Shown: piece by piece, positions 36,466 to 50,029 of the stretch
How positions within the stretch are numbered: the stretch's first letter is position 1
Layout of the letters: every line of letters begins with the position of its first letter
NCBI GenBank assembly: GCA_036937835.1
Contig: CM072862.1
Coordinates: forward strand, 15,636,501-15,700,500
Direction of reading: 5' to 3'
From: Pampus argenteus
Taxonomy: Eukaryota > Chordata > Actinopteri > Scombriformes > Stromateidae
Length of the DNA stretch: 64,000 nt
Translations under genes and position numbers: made by a program
The notes under the pieces: model-generated
The model's input: only the letters and a program-made list of their open reading frames with translations
Databases searched by the model: none
What the model was told of the DNA's origin: nothing

Positions 36466-39441
36466 TGTGTGCAGTGATCTTTTTTAGTGGACAAGTCCAG
36501 ATATTTAAATTAAAGCTCATTGAACAATGTATACTGTAAGTGTTAATTGTGCAATTAGTATGCACGTAACACATCCCTGGTTGATTTGTCTATGCCAAAT
36601 AACAGCATTTATAAATTTGTCTTTGGGGTGATGCAGTCCTTTGCTTTAGCTATACGAGTATATATTTTTTTCAGTTACAGATGAAATCTAATGCGAACCT
36701 TGCAAGAAGCAAAATCTGATCATAACTGGTCAACCGAGATGTATTTGAGACATATGTGCGATGTGTCTGATGTGTGAGATGCTACATGTGAAGTACAGTC
36801 TGTCTTAACACTATATAGACACACACAGTCTTCATCCGGATACATGATACTAGATCTGAGTTGTGCCTGTGTGGAGGGCTATCTGATTGCTTTCACATTA
36901 GGAACTTAATGTAGTGTTTGTATTGCTCTCCTCTTGCTTCTTGCTTGCTTGCGAATCTGTTCATGTATATTAACATCTGTATCTCGCACACTTACTTTCT
37001 TTCCGACACACTCACACACTCACAGCGTGAGTCAGCCCACACCTGGAACAGATAAAGGGTCTTTCATGTTTGCAGGGCTATCCTGAGGTCAGTGAGTGCT
37101 GGTGTTGAGAGCTAGTTTTACTAGGAGTGAGTGGAGCTGGAGAAGAAATGAAAAGAAACCATATATATCCAGGTGTTGCAGAGTTAAGAAAGTTTTATTG
37201 ATCTACCATTCCTTGCTTGATTCCTTCCTCCACAACTATAGAGATACGCCCTTGGCATCATTGGCCTCTTTTGAGCAAAAACATGGGTAAAAGTCTACTT
37301 GGTGCCTTTTGATTTATCAACAGTATGGCATATAAATACAATCTACATTTTGGCTTCTGTTTCAATATTGTTTTAGGCATGTATTAGAGAATGTGTTTTT
37401 TTTTTAATCCTCCACTGAGTTTTAACCTCCACCATATTAACCTATATCCTTAATGTTTTTGTCAGTAACTTTGATATGGACCATCATAAATTATTTTTCT
37501 GAGCAATGAACTCATCTACATGCATAACCACATGCAAAGAAAACATGCATTTATAAGCCTCAGCTGATCCAACATACATTTGGAAATACTATTATTTTAC
37601 CCTGCTTTCTCTTATATGTCAATAACTGATGAACTCCACATATCTTTGAATTTGATGGAAGAGTAGCAGTTTAAGGTGCATGTTGTGTTAATAAAATGCC
37701 CTTATATGAAATCATCTCCCTCCTCTTTCTTTTATAGTTACAGTGCGTTGTGTCACTCTATTGCCAACAGTTAAAGGTATAAAGGTAAAATGCCATATAT
37801 AAATAGTCTTTGAAAATGTGTCTTATAGAGCTATATTCCCTTGAATGCCACAGCAGTAAGTATATACATTTCTTTTATGCAGGGGGAAATGTCTGTTTAT
37901 GTGTTTGTGGGAGTGCATGGTTTAATATGTGTGATTAAAAGGACTGAATAAAGCACCCCATCTCACTGTAGTCTGTGGAAGAGTCTGAGAGTGGTCTGTG
38001 ACTCCCGTATCCCTGTAAAGTTTCCGATGCAGGTGTAATTCCCTGTAAAATGCCCTATAATTTACTGCCCTATGGGAGCACACTGTCTCTGAGTGTGAAA
38101 ATCAATAGGATGGCAGAGAGGGATTGGGCACTGTGTCTATGCTCAGCCACACTATGGTAGCAGTTAGGGTAATTCTGTAATGGCAGGGGATGAGGTTCAG
38201 CCTATCTATCGCTCTATCTGAAGCAGATAAATGTTTTACAACACCATCGTTTAACCCTTAGTATCCACTCCACCCTGCCCCCAGTGTCTCTGAAGGCTCT
38301 ACCCAGGGACCGCCTCTAGAGCTGACGTCCAGACTGTGGTGGTGGCGGTGGTAACCTGTGAGTGTATGTGTGTGTGAGGTTCACTCCCTCACTTCCCTAG
38401 TTGTGCATTCTGACTCTTAATGCACTATAACCTTGTGAAGATAGCCTGAGGCATTTAAGCATATAGCTGATCTTCAAAACCCCCAGTTGTTTCAGACGGA
38501 AGCCATGCGGAAAACATGCATTGAATCTTACAAGATGCTGCATGTATAATGTAGCATACAGTGCATCATATAGACAGCTGAATAATATAACCCTAATATA
38601 GATGCCCCTCTAAGGAAATAGACTGGGTAAATTTTACAAAAAAACAATGAGACTGGTAAAGAAGAACATAGAAAATATGGGCTAATAAGGAAATAGTGGC
38701 ATGATGGAGGATAATTCCCAGAATCGATAGCGTCATTTCTTTTATTTTGTTTCTAATAAAAGGAGGAGTGAAGCCTTTGTGCTTGTGATGATATGAGACT
38801 GTGATGGTGAGGAAATGGCTGAAGAGGGAGATCTCACGCAGACTTACAGCACAGTCTGCATGATGTGTCGCAGCTTCAGCAGGAACACGCGATTCATTCT
38901 GTCACAACGGAACGGAGAAATCCCATTGTGCCTGCTTGGATTGGTACCAGCAGCAATCACTTGTTTCTGATTTATTAGATAGCCAAGGAAATTAATTTTG
39001 TTCCAAAATGCATGGTCGGAAATTAGATGGTGAAATTGTGTGAAAGACCCCCCCTGCTATCCCTCCGGTGGTACTGATAACTGCTGATCTCTATGACACC
39101 ATTAATGAAAAACTTATTCAGATTCAGGAAAAAAACTGTCTTCAGCGATGTAGTAATTAACTTGGCTATCTCTCCAGCCCTTAACATGGTTTGAACCACC
39201 CATTAACATTCTCCCCAAAAAGCTGTCCACTAGCAGTCAGACCGTGGCTGGTTGCTGACCTTAGGAAGTTCTGCCCTCCATCTTTCTTCCTGTTCACATG
39301 TCTGGAGATCTGACCCATCATAGAAGCAAAACTGATATGCACAGCTGGATTAGTACTTGGAGTGGTTTGATATGTCAGTTGTGTTATCACATTCACTGTA
39401 AGCAAAATATACATACAAAAAAAGGGGGGGGGGCATTTTCT

Positions 39442-39502
39442 GCCTTTATTTGTACTGACAGTGGGGAAAGACAGGAAATGTGCTGGGAATCGAACTTGAA
39501 CG
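39442..39502. mobile_element. Decayed SINE-like repeat fragment
   Basis: The order TTTATTTGTACTGACAGTGG, GGAAAGACAGGAAATG, then GGGAATCGAACTTGAACG resembles a repeat common in percomorph fish whose tail is tRNA-related (the last block resembles a pol III B box in reverse). A related, longer copy seems to lie at 59833-59940. A poly-G run (39425-39433) sits just outside. Assignment is by memory of the pattern. Confidence 0.35.
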
Positions 39503-40466
39503 AAAGATTGCATAGTCAAAGCTTTTGCCTTTTTTTTTCACCTTAATGATTATTTTGCACACTGTACAGCTATTTATATCTCTCTTTTTATCTGTTCAGT
39601 AGCATATCCTTTGTCTTTATTTGCTTTTGTTACCCTATTTAAAAGGTAAAAGGTTGTTTGAAGCATTTTTTTTTTCTAAAGGCAGTGGAACTTTTCTGTC
39701 CATAAAAAACAACTATCTATTCTCCTTACCTATCAGTTATCTGAGCATTGTCGTATATTCACATTGTTATCTGTCTACTTTAACACTTAGCAAGGTTTTG
39801 TAGCTTAATATAAATAAGCATAAAAGGACAGTCAAACATTTTTATTTCGACCTTTTATCTGTGAAAACAGTGACAGACATGTAGTAAACATGTAACACAA
39901 GCAACCATACAAAACTTACAGCAACACACTACTATAAATTCACACGAATCCCTACTTGATGTTTGATAATTCACTCTTATTCCCCTGTGCTTCTCTCTAC
40001 TCTTTCCCTAGCATTTTCTCCTCCACAAAGGCTGTTCCACCATTTTCTCAGGATTGAATGCAAATTGGTTAAAACACTGATCAGAACTTATTACAAAATG
40101 GAGACTTGCTTAGAGAAAGAAATGGTGCATCACTATGAGAGAGAGAGACTGGGAGGGGCTGAGGGAGCTTGAATGTGGGCTGGGAGCAGTGGTAGGTGGG
40201 GCTATTGGGTGTGTGTGTGGAGGGGGAGTTCTGTGGCAGGGATGGGAAAATTAGATTTTTTTTCATGGGGTGAAGAGAGGGATGATGGAGGGGGGTTGTG
40301 GGGTTCAGTAATGGCACCTCACTGTATTTTATATATGTACAGATGGAAGAAAATGAAAATGTCCTCTGAAAAGGCTTTTGTGTGTGTGTTTCTGTCTGCA
40401 CCTCTGTCTGTCTACATTTCACCCACCCAGATCCACCCCTCCTCCTGCTCCCCTTTTTGCTGGCAG

Positions 40467-40567
40467 ATCCCAAGGTTATGGCATGTCTGGACATCGAATC
40501 AGGCCAAGTCTTGCTGCTGAATATATTGTGCCCCATATACCCACCCTATACAGTTATCCTATACCTG
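40467..40567 (+). CDS. Weak candidate exon
   Basis: A good acceptor (ctgctcccctttttgctggcag) opens 101 bases with one continuous frame (SQGYGMSGHRIRPSLAAEY, continuing to PHIPTLYSYPIP). The composition looks more protein-like than nearby frames, but the possible donor CCTG|gtatta is poor and no family is recognised. The open frame extends 77 bases further, to a stop at 40642-40644, without a better donor. Confidence 0.17.
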
Positions 40568-42207
40568 GTATTATATATTTAAGCTTTTGTCCAGAGTCTA
40601 CTGCACACCCCGCTATGATAAATGTACACAACCTCAGAAAATAGAAAGGCTGAAGAACAATGATTCTACTTTTTATGAATTCACCTGTGTTCAGCAGCTA
40701 CTAGCACAATGCTTAACACACTCCCACCTATGTTTGATAAAGGTATGTGTTTGAGCATTTGAAATTTATTGGAGCAAAATTGAGGAGCAGGCTACATATG
40801 TGAGCCATTATGGGTAATTTAGGTAGTTATGTCTTTTGTCCCTTTGACCCAAAGAGATCATTTTTGCACTTTGTCAGTAATAATAAAAAATGTAGCCTCT
40901 GCCTTCTGTTTTATGAATGGTTTGATTTTCAGTCATTCTGCATCCATGCATCTGTTTTTTCTTTTTGTAGTTTATATGCAGTGGGAGTGCAAAATAATAG
41001 ATTTTCTTTCAAATTTGATGAAAACAACTATATTGTACGATGTTAAGTGAATTCGGAAATATTCAAATAGTTAAATACCTATTCATTCTGAGGATTTGGA
41101 CAGATGCACGCTGAAATCAGTTTTAACAGTAGACAGCCACTATATTATTGACTTTCTAGAGAGGGGAGCGCTCTTTCTCTAACATCTGCCTCCATAGACA
41201 GCTGCAGTACCCACGCTAGCCAGTAGATGGTGGGCCTTGTTCAGGTTTTCTTGGTTTCCACTCACTGAACCTTGCTTGCTCACCCGTGACTTGTGAAAGC
41301 GCTCTGGGGTAGGCCTACCTAACCTATCATCCTGCACCCCCCTCAACACCCCTCTGAGCACCCCTTCCATCTCTGCCATCTCCCCCGTCACACCCCTCCC
41401 TCCCCGTCTCCATCCAGGGGGCAGAGTCACTGAGGTGGCAGTTCTAACAAGCTGCCGGGGACTGCACTGCTCAAATGAGCCAAATCAAAGAGAAAAGGGG
41501 GAGTGGGATAGGTAGCGCCATGAACCCCCTGCAGAGAACAACCATTCTGATGAATATGAAATGAATTTGTATTGCTTGACATGATAAGCCCAAGGATAAC
41601 CCTCTGCTCAGTCGACATCTTTACCCTGACATCCTTCAGACATTAAAAGATGTACAAAAAAACATCAACAAAAGTCACTATAACAACTGGCCAACTAGCC
41701 GTGAATTGTTTTTGAGATGATTTTTAAGCCGATTTTAAGAGTCTGTGAATTTTAAATTAACAGGATTTTGATGTCTGTTTTGTTATGGACAAGGTCAAGT
41801 GCTCATCTAACCTTCCAGTGCTGTGTATGTCTTCATGTCCTTTCTGAAAGGAAAAGGGGCAGGTGGATGAGTGAGGAACTACAACACCTCTGAGCTGTCT
41901 TGGATACATTCAAGAGAGCGCTCCTGTGCCATTTTCTTTTTCTCTGTCAAGTTACCATCCTCTCTTCTCCTCCTGTCTTCATTCTTCATTCTCATTGATT
42001 TCTCATTTAATTTTGTGGTGCAGTTGCTGTCCTTCTGCATCTCTCTCGGGCTGTCTTCTTAGGGTCTGTGATGAAATGGTGTCAGGTCACTCCACCAAAA
42101 AATACACAGGATCATGGAAAAAAGGCATATCAGGTCCTCTCCCATCACGGAGCTTTAGTCTGTCACTTCCTCAGCACACATTCAAACATGTGTGAGCAAG
42201 CATGCAT

Positions 42208-42208
<1 letters not shown>

Positions 42209-42244
<36 letters not shown>
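42209..42244. repeat. (CA)18 microsatellite
   Basis: A perfect CA run of 36 bases following two GCAT units. Confidence 0.95.
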
Positions 42245-42247
<3 letters not shown>

Positions 42248-45200
42248 GTACACATGCACATATACTCGCGGTTGCTGCACACTTCATTTAACACATACAG
42301 ATGCAGGGCTTTATGGTTTTCTTAAAGCCAGAAAACAAGGAAGTGCACAGAAATTGTAAAAGTCTGTGTTATCATTTATGTTCACAAATGCTCCTGGCAT
42401 GGAAGAAGAGCCATTGAAATTGCTCATCCAAGAGAAAGGAATAGGAAATGTTGTGTATAATAACGTGAATGATAATGCTTCAGTTTTATGCCCCTATTTT
42501 GTCTGTATGTGTGCAGGCTCAGAGCCCTGAACGTAGATTTCACAATGATTTCACAATTTACAAAATGTAATGCATACAGAAATGACAATATCAGAAATGT
42601 TTCCTCTCTTTCCTTGTCTCCTTTTCTCTTGGTGTTTTTAAGCTTTCTGTGGGTTTGAATATGGCTTCACTTGCTGTACCCAACCTTATATTTTTATTTA
42701 TGTTCTTTTTGTACATACCAATTTAAGAGAGGCCTAAAAGTAATGGATCCTGCTTGCATACGCAACACTCACAGAAAATCTGTAGCACCTGATACTGCTT
42801 GGACATGAATGTCTTGGTGCTTTTACTATTATTTGATTATGTTAATGTTCTTCAGATGTAGAAAGTGTAGAGCTATATTAGCATTTATGTGTGGTAATAT
42901 ATATATGCTTGTAATAGTTATATGCAGGACATTTCTTTAGACCCAGTGTTTTTATATTATGATTTGTTTTATAATTATTTATGTCTTAATGTTGCCCTTT
43001 ATATGTGGAAATATTTTTACAATTACCATAGTGTTAATAATATGATTAATATTTTAGAATAAAAACAATGTCATTTATTCTATTCTTGTTCACAGAGCAA
43101 TCGGCATATTTAAGATGCATTTCTGGTACTTGCACTTTGTGTTATTGACCTTGGAAATGTGTATTTTAGTAGTGCTACTGACTACTAGATCAGGACAGCA
43201 CTGAGGGATACTGCCACTGTGTAGTTTACCATTGTGTACTTTCACTATATTACCTCTGACCTGGCCTGTGCATCTGTCAGCCTCTAGATCAGCATTGGGA
43301 GCACAGCTTGTGTTTCTTCTTTGACCTCTCTCGATGACCCTTCAAGACACACATGTTTAGTTTGTCTTCATCTCTATCGAGGCAGTCAGGTTTATCTCTG
43401 TGGTCTTACTTTACATCTGTTCCATCCAGAAATTCACATTAGGGGAGGTGCAACACGCATTCAGAAACTTTTCGGGAGCAACACGTGGTCGGGTATTTAT
43501 TAACAGAAATATGTCATTTAGAACAGCTGAGAAAAACTACGGCACATTGTTTGTACGTTGATCCTGGTGGGTAAGTCATTTCCTCAGTGCTTTTGTGAGC
43601 ATTGTCTTCAAACTGAATGCTGGAGGTGTTTTTGCTTTTGGTTTTCCTGAGTGGACACAATAAAAGCAATTTCTCTATAAAACCACTCAAACATGGAGTG
43701 AATGGACAAAAGGGATTGGAGAAAATCTGGGCTACAGCAGAATCCAGCCTGCCCCTCTGCTAACCTCCTCTCAAACAAACACAGCAGCCATTTCCTCCCT
43801 CTGTCCCTGGAGTCACTCGCCCCTTGCTGAAGCACCAGTACAGCCGGCTGCAGCACAGGTGTTGTGATGTGTGCCATTTCTATCCTATCTCACATTGTAG
43901 TAAAACAGCATGTTACCTCAAGTTTTTTTTTTTTTTTTTACAGGGTTTGTACATCGTGTGTGTGCTTAAAACACGTTTCCTAAATTGATGTTTGATATTA
44001 GCATGTACAACTAAATTTCAGATAGTTGCTGGAGATTGAACTGGATTCTTTAAAAAAAATCTTCTACTTTGAATGTAAGTCTTTTTTGAATTGTCAGAAA
44101 TTAATGTAAAAGCAATATCAGCCAAAAAAAAGCTGTTGTATTTTCCAAATCTAAAATTTTAGAAAGAATAATTAAAATAAGATCTCAGCTATAAACATTT
44201 TACTAATGAATACTTTGATTTAAAAATACATATTTTACCTGAGTGTATGTAATAAATCAAAATAGCTTTCTGTTAAATTATATAAATTTTTTTTAATTTT
44301 ATTTTGAGATGCTTCACTGTTTATTTAAACCAAACTGAGAGACTTCCCCTGGTTGAGTCTAATGGTGTATTTTATGTACAGATGCATCTGGTAGGAATCA
44401 GTTGACTCCGCTGAGGGAGCTCAAAGTGAAAGAGGCTGTTATGCTTTAGCACTGGCCGAACTGCCAAAGTCACAGCCCGATCAGGCTAAATCCCCGGCGT
44501 GTCCGCAAAGTCAAGCATGATGGAATCATTGCTGTGCTGTACCAAACAGTAAAAAATAAACTAATATAATCCAACAAAGACAAAATATTCCTGTTTTGTC
44601 TGCTTGACAATTTATATAATGTTAATATAAATCACTTAAAGGATAAATACTTATTTAATAATATTTGTTATGCATTTATTTTTGATTCATGTGCAGAATC
44701 TATTTTTGCATTATTTTTATTGTGTTAGTTACATGACATTTGCCCTTAATTTTTAGATATAAAAGAAGATTCTCTTGTATAACTCCCATTCTTTATTTTC
44801 ATAATTCATAAATTATAATTATACATTATATCAATTTTAGATTTTATATTTCCAGTTTTTATCTTGTATATTTAAATGTAACATCATTTATTTTTGGATA
44901 AGTGGGTTATTAAGGGTTAGGCGACAGTGTTTTTTTTTAATTTTTTAAATTTTTTTTATTCTCCCTCTCTGTCTTCTGACATATTTGTATTCCTCATCTT
45001 TTGTCTACTCTTACTCTAATAAAAAAAAAAGAAAACGGTTAATTTTTTAAACCATCCTCTCTCCTTACCATTCTCATCAGCTACTCTGATAGCCATGAAT
45101 CTTGTCACTCATATTTTTCATCAACTCATGTCCATGGAGCGTGTGGAGAGTCCTGGAGATGGCAACTGAAGTGAACGCAGTGGTCAGGACACAACCACGC

Positions 45201-45959
45201 TAGAGAATAGCACAAACACACACAGTATCACTGTCTCTATAAGATCAAGCCTGAAACATGTACTGACAAAGCAACAACTGTAACAAAGGCCTGGAATAGA
45301 AGATTGCAGTAAAATGTCTGAACTTCTCTGAATCAAATGTACATCGTTTAGAGGTGAATTGACTGAACAGACAAAAGCTGGAACAGTGTGTACACTTGAC
45401 AAAAACACATCTTTGCATGGACTTTATTTATTTTTTTTTTACAAAATGTTTTGTGAGATGTGCAAGAATTTGGTAGGAGGAAAACCGTGTTTTCTTGTGG
45501 TAAAGAGAGCAGAAAACATGAGAGCTGAGTGTGTACTGTAATGTTTCCTCCTGGTTCGATTCTCAGATGGCAGGAGCCAGTTACTATCACTGGTGTTGTG
45601 CTCTGCATCTGGGCTCTGCTGCTTGTCAGCGTAGCTGTAGTTGTTTTCATATGTGAGCCATGTTTCTTTTGGTACAATTTTTCTGCCTCCTGGATACTTT
45701 GTTCTTTCAGCCTGAACTTGACGTTGTTTTTCCTGCTTATGTTCAAGGCTGGAATGATTGGCTGTGACAAAAGGGATATCTCCCTTCACCCTCAAAAAGG
45801 AATGATGTCCTCTCAGACAGCTGTCATTTACCATTAGTCATACCACATTCTCCTCAACTAATTTTATTCCTTATTGTCTATTTAAAAATGTCAATAATGG
45901 TTTCCCCCCTTTTTTGGAGGTAATGTAAAGCACATTTTATGTTCTTTCCTCTCCTCTAT

Positions 45960-46200
45960 GGATTAAATAATCACTTATTCTTGAGGTGTTAATTGCAATT
46001 TAATTGCCCTAATTACTTCATTGTCTAGTACATGATTAAGACAATTAGCTCAGTGTTAAATACTGTGACTTTTTTCTGTGAGACAGGACGAATTCCCCTT
46101 GATTAGCTAATGAGATTAATTATACACAGTTATACACCAGGTATAATTGTGAAAATTCCCACCTGCAATTCTACTTTGACACCTTTAATGAAAAATCACT
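45960..46200. promoter_or_regulatory. Candidate homeodomain-rich conserved element
   Basis: At least eight TAAT/ATTA cores are packed into 240 bases (GATTAAATAATC, GTTAATTGC, TTTAATTGCCCTAATTAC, ACAATTAGC, GATTAGCTAATGAGATTAAT), with a CACCTG E-box at about 46161. The spacing and mixed composition look like a deeply conserved enhancer, not simple AT-rich filler. Not verified by comparison. Confidence 0.28.
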
Positions 46201-46545
46201 GTAAATGAAGACATGCCTGTGTCTTTATTAAGTAATTAATTAGACATGAAGACAGTTTAAATGTAATGTGGATAATCTGTGTATAAGAAATAAGTATAAG
46301 TGGGTATCTCAGTATCATTTAACTGAAGAAAAAAGTGCTATTTTCTATTTTAGAAATGGTTCTTTCAGAATTAAGTCAATCACATTTTACATGCATCTGC
46401 CTTAGGATTTGATGAAAAGAAATTATTTCTTTTTACAAATATTTTTTTCAGGTTCAGAAGTTTGTCAGATGTCCCTTTTTTGATTGGAATTTGCATCTTA
46501 TAATTTGTAATTACTGGTTAAGCATGGAACAGAGTTTCGAAAAGT

Positions 46546-46600
46546 GACCTAATATCTTTCTCTCTTATGAGTGTGAAACAGATATTAGGTCTGTTTCACA
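46546..46600. repeat. Two overlapping, mutually exclusive inverted repeats
   Basis: GACCTAATATCT (46546-46557) pairs with AGATATTAGGTC (46580-46591). TGTGAAACAGA (46572-46582) pairs with TCTGTTTCACA (46590-46600). Both stems are perfect and share bases, so only one can form at a time. Function unknown. Confidence 0.75.
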
Positions 46601-48603
46601 GAAACTGTAGCTTGAATAAGGTCAGCATGCATTGAATCAAGCTGAATCAATCAGCGTGGTTAGCCTTTAGTGGAATTTAACAATTGAGAACATAATAGCC
46701 TAAGTTTAATATGGGATGCAGCTGGAAAATCTAGCAGTGTGCTAAAAAATCAGAAGATGGCTGGCACCATCATCTGTCTGTCTGTGTGCTTCTGTACATT
46801 TCCCTTCTCCTCCCTCCGTCTCTTTCTCACTCTGTGTGTCTGCAGTCATAGGGTAGAGTCAGTTTTACTGTCAGTACCTGTGAAATTGTATTCCACAAAG
46901 ATGGATGCTTTCTCTTATATTCATGACATCCAGGGAAGCACAGTCACCTCCAAAACTGTTAAATATGGATGTTGTAGAGGCGGACGCATACACACACACA
47001 TTCATACACACAAACACATGGACATAAATGTACTCCAGCATGCCTGCACACTGCAGTCTAACACATACACATTTTTTTGCCCCAAAGACAATGCATGGCT
47101 GGTGTTTTGCTCCTGCTGATGATGAAGAGTGGTAGTGACAGTGCTGCTCTCAGTAGGGTTGATGCATTACAACACAGTGCTGCCATGTTGCGTAAATTCT
47201 CTGTCTCTCCTCATTGAGAACATGGAGGCTTCTCATCTACCATTGTACACTAGTGCACTTTAGCTTCTCTACTCTCTATTGTTTCATCTCTGGAGTTTCA
47301 TAATGACATTCACTCTGTGTAGGTTGGTCATCCATTTTGATCGTATTCTGGCTTTGTTTGTTGTCTTTGGTATGTGTATTTTCTCTTTTTCGTGGGCTGA
47401 GTGGCAGTCCGGTGTTGTATTGTACTCAGAGGTGTTTGCCATGGATCCCTGTGCAGCCACTGAAGAGTACATGTGCTCTGCAGGTGTAGCCCACCCTCCT
47501 CCCTTCACAGGGGGAAACCATGCAGAGTAATCTTCTCAGGTTGGACTGAAACAGAAACCAAGCAAACCACAAGTAAATTGGTAGGCTGTGTGCAGTTGTT
47601 TGTGTGTGTGTCTATTTATTTACACTGACAGAGAGGACAGGGGGTGGAGGGGTGTGGTCTGTGGGTCAAGGGGGCAGAGGAGACTGACAGTGGAGTGGTT
47701 TGTGGGCTGTAGCCGCTGAAATACACAGGATTAATAAAACAACACTGAGCACAGGATTGGACTCTGAGGGTACCAACAGACCCTCTCTCCCCTCCCCTTT
47801 CATTCTAACCCTCCCTTTGCTCCTCCACTGCTACCTTAATATAAACAAGAGATGGATCCCCACGAGTCCTTGGGAGGGGGCATCGTTATGTTTCATTTGG
47901 GCTGTGTTTTCACTCCAGGCGCAGTGCTACAGTACTTAGCCAGCACCTTTCTCCTGTCTGCATGAGGCCAGTAGGGCCTCCCAAGTGTACAAGGTTCATC
48001 CTTACCATGTTCTCTGTCTGGACCCTCAAGTATCTACCTCTACAATCATGATACAACACGACAGTCAGACAGAGCTCTTTGTGTGTACAGGGATACAAAA
48101 ATACAATGCGTATGTGTATTCTTTTAGAAATACCTCCACAGAGAGACTCCTTGAGCAGTTGCAATGTTGCTACGTTTTATTCTCTGTGTGCTTCTTTGGT
48201 TGAGCTCTATTGTAGAACTAAACTTAGGCACCATGCCCTAGCTGCAGGTTGTATGGAGTTTCTACACCGGGGGAGGAGAGGAATCACAGAGTCTGTAGAA
48301 ATGGGGGTTCTGTTCAGAGGTTCAGAAGAGAGGTTTTGTGTAATCCTATGCTAAATTCAGCATCAGATCTTTTGGGGAGCTGTGTAAAACCAGTATGTTT
48401 TTCTTGTCTTTACTTTTTCTGCACACCTCAAAAATGATGATAGCACATGGCTTTTCAGCTATCTCACCCTCAAGGCAAAATGTACAAGGCTGCTTGGCGG
48501 CGTTACCTCTTCCTCTTCCTAGAGACAGCTAACCCCCTCAAAGGATGCTGATGTCTGGAGAGGGGATGCCTATGAGCAGAAATGGGAAAGGAGGAAGGTT
48601 TGG

Positions 48604-48623
48604 GTGTGTGTGTGTGTATGTAT

Positions 48624-48659
<36 letters not shown>

Positions 48660-48660
48660 T
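48604..48660. repeat. (GT)n microsatellite
   Basis: An interrupted GT run (GTGTGTATGTATGTGTATG, then about 15 GT units), followed by a G-rich stretch to about 48680. The valine/cysteine-rich open frame through it is an artefact. Confidence 0.95.
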
Positions 48661-48986
48661 GGCGGTGGTGGTGGGGGGGTCAGTGAATAGAAGAGAAAGA
48701 GGAGGGAGGGAATATGTGTTTGATTCAAAGAAAAAAAGTCAATTCGGTCCCCCTGTTCTTTGTAGAACATTTAGCTTTGACCCTCCCTTGCTTTCTCTAC
48801 TCCCTCCCACCACCCCCCCCCAACTCATGCACACACAGACACACACAGACACACAGGGTCCAGCAGATCTGCAGGATATCACACCAGTGAGCCTTTTCTA
48901 TCTTCTGCACAGAGATGCATGCTTCTTAATATATATCTTCACTGTATAGTGTGTATATGTCCACACTGTTGCAACACGCAGACACT

Positions 48987-49096
48987 GAGGGAGGAGAGAG
49001 GGAAATAGGGAGAGCGAGTGACAGGAAGGGAGAGAGGGAGGAAGAGAGAGAGGTAGAGTGAGAGTCTGAGACTGAAATAGGAAAAGGGAGGGGGAG
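48987..49096 (+). repeat. Purine-rich (GGGAGA)-type tract
   Basis: About 110 bases that are nearly all G and A on the plus strand, made of imperfect GAGAGGGAG units. A second, similar tract is at 49397-49452. Such mirror-like purine tracts can form triplex DNA. Confidence 0.8.
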
Positions 49097-49226
49097 TGCT
49101 TTATATGTTGCTTACATGTTTATGATGCAGTGAAAAATATCAATTTAGATTTTAAAAAAAATAAGGCTTGAGGATAGAATCAGAGTATTTCTCATATTTC
49201 TGGTGAACTAGTCCACATAGCTGCAG

Positions 49227-49280
49227 CCAAAGCCCTGACCAGACCTCTACTTGTGCTGAGCAGACTGGAGGCGACCCAGG
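49227..49280 (+). CDS. Candidate 54-bp exon between two purine tracts
   Basis: Bounded by ctgcag (ending 49226) and the consensus donor CCCAGG|gtaagt. The 54 bases are divisible by three and open in two frames (KALTRPLLVLSRLEATQ, or SQSPDQTSTCAEQTGGDP). The acceptor lacks a good pyrimidine tract, so it might be the end of a longer alternative first exon. No family recognised. Confidence 0.22.
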
Positions 49281-50029
49281 GTAAGTTATGGGCTTTTTTT
49301 CTTTCTCTGCCTCTCTACGCTGCTGATTACGATGCTGCTGATTGATTGGTTAGAGGCTGTGGATTATCATGGGCCGCTCGTCACCAGGTACCTGATGATG
49401 AGAGGAGAGAGAGACGAGAGAAGAGGAAGGGGAGGGAAGGAAGGAGGGAGGGCTGGAAATTAGATGAGCATGGCCAGTCCTCACATCACCAGATCTCACT
49501 AACTCTCTTTCTGATTTCTCTGTTTATTCTGCTGTTGCACATTTGTATACTGCATGTGCAAAAATTGATTTTGTGCATTTGTGTGTATTTCTGTATCATC
49601 TTGGATGTGCGTGTGTGGTCCCAGCCAGCACACGTTGCCAGCTCGCCCGCCTCTCCGCAGTCAAACAGGCGTGTGCTGATGAGGCTGTGGGGAGGGGTTT
49701 GCTGATGAGGAAAAGCCAGAGGGGCCTTTTTGTGAATATGCAGATGAGGGGCATGTGTAAATGGGAGGGGGCTCTATGTAAGTGTGTACCACACGCTTTA
49801 CTGTTTATATGTTCTCCATAGGGAGTCTGATCCTCAACAGATTGCCAGCGTTTGGTGTGATCTTGCCGCTGCTTTGTTTGGGGCATTCACTGACAAAGAT
49901 AGAAAAAAAAGAGGGGAGCTGGGGAGTGGGGAAGTGGAGGGAAAAAAACAGATAGAAAAATACAGTTAAAGAGAAGGGAAAAAAATGGTAGAGCAGCTTC
50001 AGGGCATATTTTCACCCCATTGACAAGAT

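Larger units (their letters stand above)
35831..49226. other. Long non-coding stretch with repeats
   Basis: No supported gene. It holds the palindromic MITE (36384-36465), a decayed SINE-like fragment (39442-39502), a CA microsatellite (42209-42244), poly-T (about 43924-43939), an extremely AT-rich block (about 44040-45060), a C-rich pyrimidine tract (about 41330-41420), a TAAT-rich candidate element (45960-46200) and overlapping inverted repeats (46546-46600). Open frames on both strands at 45348-45837 overlap one another and are not credible. Confidence 0.5.

Noticed and set aside
40081..40536. Minus-strand open frame of 151 codons, the longest in the window
   Set aside because: It is low-complexity (Pro, Ser, Thr, His) from a C-rich complement strand, with no recognisable motif and overlapping open frames on the plus strand.
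45549..45562. GGTTCGATTC, a pol III B-box-like motif suggesting a tRNA gene
   Set aside because: No A box at the right distance and no cloverleaf arms can be drawn.
45348..45837. Overlapping open frames on both strands, 102-140 codons
   Set aside because: Several frames are open at once and none has a family motif. The plus frame is hydrophobic by virtue of T-rich sequence. Treated as chance.
48545..48949. Plus-strand open frame of 134 codons
   Set aside because: It reads through a GT microsatellite (Val-Cys repeats) and a CA-rich end; a simple-repeat artefact.
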